From NCBI GenBank assembly GCA_018609945.1, contig JAHENO010000103.1, positions 1 through 7,372 of the forward strand: a stretch of 7,372 bases of DNA, read 5' to 3'. The translations under genes were made by a program, and so were the position numbers. Of this stretch, positions 1 through 5,241 are shown piece by piece; position 1 is the stretch's first letter, and every line of letters starts with the position of its first letter. Source of the DNA: Haloarculaceae archaeon. Lineage in GTDB: Archaea; Halobacteriota; Halobacteria; Halobacteriales; Haloarculaceae. The notes under the pieces were generated by a model, which saw only the letters and a list, made by a program, of their open reading frames with translations, made no database searches and had not been told where the DNA came from.

Positions 1-428
1 CGGAAGCCCGGGAACGGTTCCGGTTCTACCAGGGAACTCACGCGATGGAGGTCGAACTCGACGACGTCGACGCTGTCGGGTCGGTCATCGACACCGCGGT
101 CGACGCGGGGGCCGACGAGGTCGACCGCGTGACCTTCACCCTCTCGGACGAGAAGCGGACCGACCTGCGCGAGGAGGCACTCCGGAAGGCCGTCGGGAAC
201 GCCCGGTCGAAGGCCGACGCAATCGCCGAGGAGGTCGACGGCGAGATCGTCGAGGCGACGGTCGTCGACGCCTCCCGGGGTCGGATCGCCCCCGTCCGGC
301 GGTCCGGTGACGCCGCGTTGCAGGCGACGCCGACGCCTGCGCCCGAGGGCGGCGGAGCGTCGACCGCCGTCGAACCCGGCGACGTGACCGTCAGCGTCGA
401 CGTGGACGTCCGGTACGCGATGAAATAA
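1..428 (+). CDS. SIMPL-domain (DUF541) protein, C-terminal part
   Basis: This is the 3' end of a gene whose start lies left of the window. The frame is open from base 3, and the ATG at 45 is an internal Met, because conserved-looking sequence (RFYQGTHA) precedes it. The visible ~141 residues fit the SIMPL/DUF541 family. They include VGSVIDTAVDAGADEVDRV, then FTLSDEKR, then a helix with spaced Ala/Arg (EEALRKAVGNARSKADAIAE), a TPTPAP stretch, and a terminal beta-rich VEPGDVTVSVDVDVRYAMK. SIMPL proteins are often exported or membrane-attached periplasmic-type proteins of poorly defined role. The N-terminus that would carry a signal peptide is not in view. Ala-Asp-Glu-Val richness fits a haloarchaeal protein. 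The TAA is immediately followed by the stop codon of the convergent carbonic anhydrase gene. The family call rests on recalled motif patterns; the cellular role is unknown. Confidence 0.85.
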   Translation, partial: EARERFRFYQGTHAMEVELDDVDAVGSVIDTAVDAGADEVDRVTFTLSDEKRTDLREEALRKAVGNARSKADAIAEEVDGEIVEATVVDASRGRIAPVRRSGDAALQATPTPAPEGGGASTAVEPGDVTVSVDVDVRYAMK

Positions 429-1061
429 CTACGCCTCGACCCGCGTGTTCACCTTCTCGGGGATGTGCTCGCCGGGCCGCCGGAGGTGGCCGCTCTCGAC
501 CTCGTAGACGTAGCCGTGGACCCGGACGTTCTCGGGGATCAGCTCGTGTCTTTCGAGGTACTCGACCTGTTTCGCGCAGGCGACGTCGATGTCGTCGGTC
601 ATCTTCACCCAGTCGGCGAGGTCGGCGTCGCCGATGTTCAGCTCGGGCAGTGACGGGTCCAGGGGAACGTCCGCGAGGTCACCGCCGGCGGCCGCTCGTA
701 GCCCCTCGACGACGGCTTCGTCGGGGGCGCTCATCATCCCGCAGTCGGTGTGGTTGAGGACGATGATCTCGTCGGTGTCGAAGAAGTTGGTCGTCAGCGC
801 CGCCGACCGGATCACGTCGTCGGTCACCTTCCCGCCGGCGTTCCGGAAAATCTGTGCGTCGCCGAGGTTCAGGCCGAGCACCTCCTCGACGGGGATGCGT
901 TCGTCCATGCAGGCGACGACGAGCAGCCGCTTGTCGGTGGGAATGCCCTTGCGCCGCCTGCGAGCCCAGTCGTCGCGGATGTCGATGGCGGCGTCGACCG
1001 TCTCGTGGACGCGCCCGGCACGCGGTTCCTCCTCGCCGGTGTCGTGGCGGTGGTGGGGCAT
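429..1061 (-). CDS. Beta-class carbonic anhydrase
   Basis: Likely interconverts CO2 and bicarbonate in the cytoplasm as a zinc enzyme. With the ATG at 1061 the protein has 210 residues. The beta-CA zinc and catalytic residues are all present: Cys51-Met-Asp53-Glu-Arg55 (first Cys ligand and the Asp/Arg dyad), then His104-Thr-Asp-Cys107. NAGG lies at 74-77, followed by VTDDVIRS. This arrangement resembles the short beta-CA branch that includes Mycobacterium Rv1284. An ATG at 1133 would add 24 residues, but that stretch is Arg/Cys-rich and non-acidic, unlike a haloarchaeal N-terminus, so I prefer 1061, where MPHHRHDTGEEE begins. No clear Shine-Dalgarno site precedes it. A weak TATA-like TTATCG on the - strand near 1109-1114 would give a short leader. 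The gene is divergent from leuA and convergent with the SIMPL gene. A role in inorganic carbon supply is inferred from the family, not from context. Confidence 0.93.
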   Translation of the reverse strand: MPHHRHDTGEEEPRAGRVHETVDAAIDIRDDWARRRRKGIPTDKRLLVVACMDERIPVEEVLGLNLGDAQIFRNAGGKVTDDVIRSAALTTNFFDTDEIIVLNHTDCGMMSAPDEAVVEGLRAAAGGDLADVPLDPSLPELNIGDADLADWVKMTDDIDVACAKQVEYLERHELIPENVRVHGYVYEVESGHLRRPGEHIPEKVNTRVEA

Positions 1062-1154
1062 ACGAGCGAAGGTAGGGCCGGAACGCCACAGGACTTTGCT
1101 CAACCGGCAACGATAACAGGTATCCCGGCGCATGCGGGTACTCGGGAGGGGCGG

Positions 1155-1168
1155 CGGACCCCCGTCCG
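1155..1168. repeat. Small inverted repeat in the divergent intergenic region
   Basis: CGGAC (1155-1159) and GTCCG (1164-1168) are exact inverted arms around CCCC, in the space between carbonic anhydrase and leuA. A second ACGGAC copy lies at 1197-1202, next to the leuA TATA element, and could pair with GTCCGT at 1164-1169. It could be an operator half-site pair or chance in GC-rich DNA. Nothing else in 1062-1197 is recognisable apart from the weak TATA-like site mentioned under the carbonic anhydrase. Confidence 0.25.
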
Positions 1169-1197
1169 TGACACCGCCTCACACGCCTATCAGCCGA

Positions 1198-1212
1198 CGG
1201 ACAGATTTATTA
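1198..1212 (+). promoter_or_regulatory. Archaeal BRE/TATA promoter of leuA
   Basis: TTTATTA at 1206-1212 is an AT-rich island in GC-rich DNA, preceded by purine-rich CGGACAGA in the BRE position. Haloarchaeal TATA boxes are usually centred about 26-27 bases before the start site, which puts transcription start at about 1234-1236. That lies on ATG 1234 or a few bases before ATG 1240, so the mRNA would be essentially leaderless. No Shine-Dalgarno site precedes these ATGs, which agrees with that. Confidence 0.65.
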
Positions 1213-1233
1213 GGACCTCCGTTCTTGTATCGA

Positions 1234-2461
1234 ATGGTTATGTCCAACACGGAGGATTCGTCGGCTTCCCCGGCGGATCGAGTTCTTCCAGGGTACACTG
1301 AATAGTACCTCCGAGATTCAAGACGGACGGATTTTCGACACGACGCTGCGCGACGGCGAGCAGACACCTCGAACGTCGTTCTCGTACGAAGACAAACGCG
1401 AGATAGCGGCGCAACTGGACGCGATGGGGACCCACGTCATCGAGGCGGGGTTCCCGGTCAACTCCGACGCCGAGTTCGAGGCGACCCGCGACATCGCCGA
1501 GGCGACGTCGACGACGGTCTGTGGACTCGCACGCGTCGTAGAAAAGGACGTCGAGGCCGCACTCAATGCGGGCGTGGAGATGGTCCACGTATTCGTCTCG
1601 ACCAGCGACATCCAGCTCGAAGACTCGATGCACGCCACCCGCGCGGAGGCCAAACAGCGCGCAATCGAGTCCATCGAGCGCGTCAAAGAGGCGGGCGTCG
1701 AGTGCATGTTCTCGCCGATGGACGCCACCCGCACCGACGAGGAATTCCTGCTTTCGATCGTCGCAGAGACGGCCGAGGCGGGCGCAGACTGGATCAACAT
1801 CCCCGACACCTGCGGGGTAGCGACGCCGACGCGCTTTGGCAAGCTGACCGCGAAGGTGGTCGACGCCGCCGAGGGCGCGCGCGTGGACGTCCACACCCAC
1901 GACGACTTCGGGCTGGCCGGCGCGAACGTCCTGGCGGGCTTCGAGGCCGGCGCCAGCCAGGCCCAGGTATCGGTCAACGGCATCGGCGAACGGGCGGGCA
2001 ACGCCGCCTACGAGGAAGTCGTGATGTCGCTGGAGTCGCTGTACGACGTCGATACGGGCATCGACACCACCCAGATCACGGAACTCTCGCGGCTCATCGA
2101 GGAGAAGTCGGACGTCCCGGTGCCGGGCAACAAGCCCGTCGTCGGCGGGAACGCCTTCTCCCACGAGAGCGGCATCCACGCCGCGGGCGTCATCGAGAAC
2201 GCCGACACGTTCGAGCCCGGCGTGATGACCCCCGAGATGGTCGGCGCCGAGCGCGAACTCGTCCTGGGCAAACACACCGGGACCCACTCGGTGCGCGAGC
2301 GCCTCGTCGAGGCCGGGTTCGACCCCACCGACGACGAGGTCCGCGAGGTGACCCGCCGCGTGAAGGACTTCGGCGCACAGTCCCAGCGGGTCACCGTCAC
2401 CGAACTGAAGAAGTTCGCCCGCGAGGTGGGCGTCGCCGAACGCGAGGAGGTACGCGCATAG
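1234..2461 (+). CDS. leuA: 2-isopropylmalate synthase / citramalate synthase family, with apparent 1-base frameshift near the 5' end
   Basis: This enzyme condenses acetyl-CoA with 2-ketoisovalerate (LeuA) or pyruvate (citramalate synthase); sequence alone does not decide which. The conserved frame reads IEFFQGTLNSTSE, then FDTTLRDGEQTP from 1334, the HMGL-like signature 1 with its metal Asp. Later come HTHDDFG (metal His codons 1892 and 1898) and NGIGERAGN (codon 1976). The subdomain motif NAFSHESGIHAAG and LGKHTGTHS follow. That frame is open from 1214 but contains no ATG, GTG or TTG before ATG 1424, which would cut off the catalytic FDTTLRDG. The promoter-proximal ATGs at 1234 and 1240 are one frame off and hit a stop at 1303-1305. 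Removing one C from CCCC (1268-1271) joins them as MVMSNTEDSSASRRIEFFQ, a 408-residue protein. About 400 residues is too short for the C-terminal LeuA allosteric domain, so classical leucine feedback is not expected. The break is a sequencing error, a recent mutation or a recoding site. Confidence 0.88.
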
Positions 2462-2509
2462 ACCGATGGCCCCGCGTTCGATCCACAGACCCCAGCAGCC
2501 GGTGGCGTA

Positions 2510-2521
2510 CCACTCCAGTGG
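2510..2521 (+). repeat. Short inverted repeat between leuA and the ilvB leader promoter
   Basis: CCACT (2510-2514) and AGTGG (2517-2521) form a tight inverted repeat about 50 bases after the leuA stop. A looser pair, GACTC (2522-2526) and GAGTC (2544-2548), follows. No T-tract follows, so a leuA terminator is not supported. They may be operator-like sites upstream of the TATA box or chance. The rest of 2462-2558 shows nothing I can name. Confidence 0.2.
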
Positions 2522-2558
2522 GACTCGGGCGCACGCGTCACGGGAGTCGCGCGCGTCG

Positions 2559-2572
2559 CGGAACACTTATTA
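2559..2572 (+). promoter_or_regulatory. BRE/TATA promoter of the ilvB-ilvN-ilvC-orf-leuC operon
   Basis: CGGAAC (2559-2564) matches the haloarchaeal BRE pattern cRnAAY, and ACTTATTA (2565-2572) is the TATA element directly after it. The usual 25-27 base spacing predicts transcription start near 2595-2598, immediately before ATG 2599. The ATG at 2572 lies inside the TATA box and would not be transcribed from here. This is the best promoter-like site between leuA and ilvB, so the 180-190 bases before ilvB should be a transcribed leader. Confidence 0.72.
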
Positions 2573-2598
2573 TGAGGGACAGACAGACACTCGTAGTG

Positions 2599-2682
2599 AT
2601 GCGAGAGACCGCCCGTGGCAGTCGCGCACGCGAGGCCACGAGCGGTGCGCTTCTCGGCGGTATCATTGTAGGGGCTGTATAG
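2599..2682 (+). CDS. Putative branched-chain amino acid leader peptide of the ilvB operon (27 aa)
   Basis: This small reading frame starts at the predicted transcript start, so it would be translated from a leaderless mRNA. It begins MRETARGSRAREATSG and ends ALLGGIIVGAV followed by TAG. Two Leu, two Ile and two Val fall within the last ten residues, i.e. the end products of the operon it precedes. The codons there (CTT, ATT, GTA twice, GGG, GCT) look uncommon beside the GTC, CTC, ATC, GGC and GCC used in the neighbouring genes, which would favour ribosome pausing when charged tRNA is scarce. The last four codons and the stop are part of a hairpin (2670-2687). Bacterial ilv leader peptides have the same design. 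No enzymatic function is expected. An in-frame ATG at 2572 would give 36 residues but lies in the TATA box. Alternative: a chance open frame. Conservation in other haloarchaea would settle it. Confidence 0.6.
   Translation: MRETARGSRAREATSGALLGGIIVGAV
2614..2640 (+). promoter_or_regulatory. Hairpin inside the leader peptide coding sequence
   Basis: CGTGGC (2614-2619) pairs exactly with GCCACG (2635-2640). Inside it TCGC (2622-2625) pairs with GCGA (2630-2633) around a GCAC loop, with a small AG/G internal loop between the stems. It sits upstream of the Leu/Ile/Val codons, where bacterial attenuators have their first pause hairpin. It would be unfolded by a translating ribosome. GC-rich DNA makes such stems fairly common, so its role is inferred. 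Confidence 0.4.
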
Positions 2683-2703
2683 CCCCTCACACACCCCCCT
2701 TTT
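2670..2703 (+). promoter_or_regulatory. Attenuator-like hairpin at the end of the leader peptide, with downstream T4 tract
   Basis: AGGGGCT (2670-2676) and AGCCCCT (2681-2687) form a perfect 7-bp stem with a GTAT loop. The stem spans the last sense codons, the stop codon and five bases past it. A C-rich stretch and then TTTT (2700-2703) follow. The 12-base gap and short T-run make it a poor bacterial-style terminator, though archaeal RNA polymerase can terminate on T-tracts with little or no hairpin. The 3' arm GCCCCTC (2682-2688) can instead pair with GAGGGGC (2772-2778), which overlaps the ilvB ribosome binding site, so the element may act on translation as well as, or rather than, termination. 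Confidence 0.5.
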
Positions 2704-2769
2704 CGGCCGGTACAGCTCGGATATCAGCGGACAGCGATACGGAACACACAACCATGACACCGAATAGAC

Positions 2770-2775
2770 AGGAGG
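2770..2775 (+). promoter_or_regulatory. Strong Shine-Dalgarno site of ilvB
   Basis: AGGAGG lies 7 bases before ATG 2783 and matches the 3' end of archaeal 16S rRNA (CCUCCU). This supports the 2783 start and marks ilvB as a leadered, SD-dependent gene, in contrast to the apparently leaderless leuA and leader peptide. The overlapping GAGGGGC (2772-2778) is complementary to the 3' arm of the leader hairpin. Confidence 0.8.
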
Positions 2776-2782
2776 GGCGGAC

Positions 2783-4579
2783 ATGAGCGAGCGAGCGTCC
2801 GTCCCGCCGGAGGCAGCGGACGCCGAGGCCGAGACGGCCGAGGCCGAGACAGAGAAACGCGAGCCAGACGAGGACAAATCGGTCGTCGAGTCGGGCGCCG
2901 AGGCGGTCGTCGCGGCGCTCGAGGCGGCGGGCGTCGAGTACCTCTTCGGCGTCCAGGGCGGGGCGATCATGCCCGTCTACGACGCCCTCTACCGGAGCGA
3001 CGAACTGAACCACGTGACGATGGCCCACGAGCAGGGCGCGGCCCACGCGGCCGACGCCTACGGCATCGTCACCGGCGACCCCGGGATCTGCATGGCCACC
3101 TCCGGGCCCGGCGCGACGAACCTCGTGACCGGGCTGGCCGACGCCAGCATGGACTCGGACCCGGTGGTCGCGCTGACGGGACAGGTGCCAACCGAGTTCG
3201 TCGGCAACGACGCCTTCCAGGAGACCGACACCATCGGCGTCACCAAGCCCGTCACCAAGCACAACATCTTCGCGGACGACTCGGACGACGTCGGCGAGGA
3301 CGTCGGGACGGCCTGGGCGCTGGCCAACGAGGGCCGCCAGGGGCCCACGCTGGTCGACCTCCCCAAGGACGTCACACAGGGCGAAACTGACCGCCAGCCC
3401 GAGGAGCCGAAAACGCCCGACACGTACAACCCGCCCGTCGAGGCCGAGGAAGTGATGGTCGAGGCCGCCGCGGAGGCGCTGGCCGGGGCCGACCGCCCGA
3501 TCATCCTCGCTGGCGGCGGGGTCATCAAGGGCGAGGCCTGCGACGAACTCCGCCAGTTCGCCCGCGAGTACGAGATACCGGTCATCACGACGATGCCCGG
3601 GACGGGCGCGTTCCCCGAGGACGACCCCCTCTCGATGGGCATCGCCGGCATGCACGGCACGGGCTATGCGAACCTGGCGGTCTCGAACACGGACCTGCTC
3701 GTCGGGGTTGGCACCCGGTTCGACGACCGGCTGACCGGCGACATCGAGACGTTCGCGCCCGACGCCGAACTCGTCCACATCGACATCGACCCCGCGGAGA
3801 TCAGCAAGAACGTCTTCGCCGACTACCCGCTGGTCGGGGACGCGAAACACGTCATCCGCCAACTGGACGACGCGATGCCCGGCGCCCCCGACTGTGACGA
3901 GTGGCACGAGACCTGCCAGCGCTGGAAGGAGGAGTATCCGCTGGACTACGAGACGCCCGAGGACGACCCGCTCAAGCCCCAGTACGTCGTCGAGACGTAC
4001 GACGAACTCACGCCCGAGGACACCATCGTCGCGGCGGGGGTCGGCCAGCACCAGATGTGGGCCTGGCAGTACTGGACCTGGACGGAACCCCGGACGTGGG
4101 TCACCTCGCATGGCCTGGGGACGATGGGCTATGCGGTGCCGGCAGCCATCGGCGCGAAACTGGCCGCACCGGACCGCGAGGTGGTGGCCTTCGACGGCGA
4201 CGGCTCCTTCCTGATGACGGGCCAGGAACTCTCCGTGGCCGTCCGGGAGAACCTCAACATCACGATCGTCGTCCTCAACAACGAGGCGGTCGGGATGGTC
4301 CGCCAGTGGCAGGACGGCTTCTACGAGGGCCGCCGGATGGCCTCCGAATATCCGTGGATCCCGGAGTTCGACAAGCTCGCCGAGGCCTACGGCGCACAGG
4401 GGCTGCGCCTGGAAGATTACGACGAGGTCGAGGAGACCATCCAGACCGCCCGCAACTACGAGGGGCCGTCTGTCATCGACGCCATCATCGACCCCTCGGA
4501 GAACGTCTACCCGATGGTGCCGAGCGGCGGCGACAACGCCCGCTTCGCGCTGAACGAACAGCACTTGGAGGACATCTGA
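2783..4579 (+). CDS. ilvB: Acetolactate synthase (acetohydroxyacid synthase), catalytic large subunit
   Basis: This ThDP-dependent enzyme joins two pyruvates to acetolactate (Val/Leu) or pyruvate plus 2-ketobutyrate to acetohydroxybutyrate (Ile), in the cytoplasm with IlvN. The 598-residue protein has the three usual domains. The N-terminal ThDP pyrimidine domain carries the activating Glu83 in AHEQGAAHAADAYG, and ATSGPGATN and AFQETD follow. The central FAD/nucleotide-binding-type domain has PIILAGGGVI and GVGTRFDDRLTG. The C-terminal ThDP pyrophosphate domain has GDG at 472-474 and NN at 499-500, the standard ThDP motif spacing. The first ~32 residues are an acidic extension (AEAETAEAETE), partly built from a 15-base tandem repeat at 2822-2851. 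This looks like a halophilic tail and not a signal. The start has a strong Shine-Dalgarno site. ilvN follows after 2 bases. Expression is probably controlled by the leader at 2599-2703. Confidence 0.97.
   Translation: MSERASVPPEAADAEAETAEAETEKREPDEDKSVVESGAEAVVAALEAAGVEYLFGVQGGAIMPVYDALYRSDELNHVTMAHEQGAAHAADAYGIVTGDPGICMATSGPGATNLVTGLADASMDSDPVVALTGQVPTEFVGNDAFQETDTIGVTKPVTKHNIFADDSDDVGEDVGTAWALANEGRQGPTLVDLPKDVTQGETDRQPEEPKTPDTYNPPVEAEEVMVEAAAEALAGADRPIILAGGGVIKGEACDELRQFAREYEIPVITTMPGTGAFPEDDPLSMGIAGMHGTGYANLAVSNTDLLVGVGTRFDDRLTGDIETFAPDAELVHIDIDPAEISKNVFADYPLVGDAKHVIRQLDDAMPGAPDCDEWHETCQRWKEEYPLDYETPEDDPLKPQYVVETYDELTPEDTIVAAGVGQHQMWAWQYWTWTEPRTWVTSHGLGTMGYAVPAAIGAKLAAPDREVVAFDGDGSFLMTGQELSVAVRENLNITIVVLNNEAVGMVRQWQDGFYEGRRMASEYPWIPEFDKLAEAYGAQGLRLEDYDEVEETIQTARNYEGPSVIDAIIDPSENVYPMVPSGGDNARFALNEQHLEDI
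2822..2851 (+). repeat. 15-base tandem duplication in the ilvB 5' coding region
   Basis: GCCGAGGCCGAGACG (2822-2836) is followed directly by a copy differing only in the last base (2837-2851). Together they encode AEAET twice. The copies sit in the acidic N-terminal tail before the folded domain, where length change should be tolerated, so copy number may vary between strains. Confidence 0.75.
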
Positions 4580-4581
4580 CC

Positions 4582-5241
4582 ATGACGCAAGGCGAACTCC
4601 CCGGCGCACACCCGGACGAACGGCAGATGCCCGAGGGACGGCGCAACAAGCAGGGCATCCGCATCGATCCCGAGGTGGAGGCAGAGCACCCGCCCGAGCG
4701 GGCCGTCCTCTCGGCGCTGGTGAAACACGAGCCCGGCGTGCTCGCGGAGGTGTCGGGCCTGTTCAGCCGGCGGATGTTCAACATCGAGTCGCTGACCGTC
4801 GGCCGGACCATCGACGAGCGCCTGGCGCGGATGACCATCGTCATCGAGGAGCCGCGCCCGGGCATCGACCAGGCCAAAAAGCAACTGGAGAAGCTCGTGC
4901 CCGTGGTGTCGGTGCGCGAACTCGCCGACGACGCCGTCCAGCGCGAACTCGTCATCCTGAAGGTGAACGGCGACGAACCCGACAAAGTCAACGCCATCAC
5001 CCAGATGTACAACGGCGAGACGCTGGACGCCGGCTCCCGGACCATCACGGTCGAACTGGCCGGCGACGAAGGCGAGATCGACGACGCAATCGAGGCCTAC
5101 GAACAGTTCGGCATCCGCGAACTCGTTCGCACCGGCTACGCCGCGCTGGCACGCGGGGCCGAACCGACGGCGAAAGTGACGTACCCGAACAAGGCGCCGA
5201 CCGACGCAGCAGTCGAGACACAGGAGGCCATGGATGACTGA
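4582..5241 (+). CDS. ilvN: Acetolactate synthase, regulatory small subunit
   Basis: This is the regulatory partner of IlvB. In the family it raises catalytic activity and gives feedback inhibition by valine or other branched-chain amino acids. The 219-residue protein has a charged N-terminal stretch of ~38 residues. An ACT domain follows from about residue 40 to 115 (AVLSALVKHEPGVLAEVSGLF, then MFNIESLTVG, then ARMTIVIE). The C-terminal ALS small-subunit domain starts near 118 (QRELVILKVNG) and includes FGIRELVRTGYAALARG. The last ~25 residues are a polar tail. GGAGG at 4567-4571, inside the end of ilvB, lies 10 bases before the ATG, and only 2 bases separate the genes, so translation is probably coupled. 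ilvC starts 8 bases before this gene ends. Because the neighbouring LeuA seems to lack its own allosteric domain, IlvN is the clearest feedback sensor encoded in the window. Which amino acid it binds cannot be read from the sequence. Confidence 0.95.
   Translation: MTQGELPGAHPDERQMPEGRRNKQGIRIDPEVEAEHPPERAVLSALVKHEPGVLAEVSGLFSRRMFNIESLTVGRTIDERLARMTIVIEEPRPGIDQAKKQLEKLVPVVSVRELADDAVQRELVILKVNGDEPDKVNAITQMYNGETLDAGSRTITVELAGDEGEIDDAIEAYEQFGIRELVRTGYAALARGAEPTAKVTYPNKAPTDAAVETQEAMDD
5222..5227 (+). promoter_or_regulatory. Shine-Dalgarno site of ilvC inside ilvN
   Basis: AGGAGG, 6 bases before ATG 5234 and within the last codons of ilvN, fixes the ilvC start and explains how it is translated despite the 8-base overlap with ilvN. 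Confidence 0.75.

Noticed and set aside
1062..1133. N-terminal extension of carbonic anhydrase to ATG 1133
   Set aside because: The added 24 residues are Arg/Cys-rich and unlike haloarchaeal N-termini, and the family does not need them.
1234..1305. Stand-alone 23-codon upstream peptide before leuA, as a second attenuator leader
   Set aside because: It has no enrichment in Leu, Ile or Val and no hairpin like that at ilvB. Its N-terminus reads smoothly into LeuA when one base is removed, so a broken leuA start is the simpler explanation.
2474..2495. tRNA-like TTCGATCC between leuA and the leader
   Set aside because: The flanking bases do not form a T-arm stem and no acceptor, D or anticodon arms can be built around it.
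1238..2566. 442-codon open frame on the - strand opposite leuA
   Set aside because: Shadow of the leuA codon pattern with no family motifs; the opposite strand carries the HMGL signatures.
2670..2703. Plain bacterial-type intrinsic terminator ending the leuA transcript
   Set aside because: The stem to T-run gap is 12 bases and the T-run only four. The position, inside a small ORF just after a strong promoter and before ilvB, fits a leader element better than a leuA terminator.
2466..2786. 106-codon + strand frame covering the ilvB leader region
   Set aside because: Ser/Arg/His-rich and non-acidic composition, no ribosome site, and it crosses the promoter. The 27-codon frame in another phase fits the promoter and the operon's function much better.
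2687..4609. 640-codon open frame on the - strand opposite ilvB
   Set aside because: It mirrors ilvB in GC-rich DNA, is rich in Arg, His, Val, Leu and Gly with no recognisable motif, and lacks promoter or ribosome site. The + strand protein is an unmistakable IlvB.
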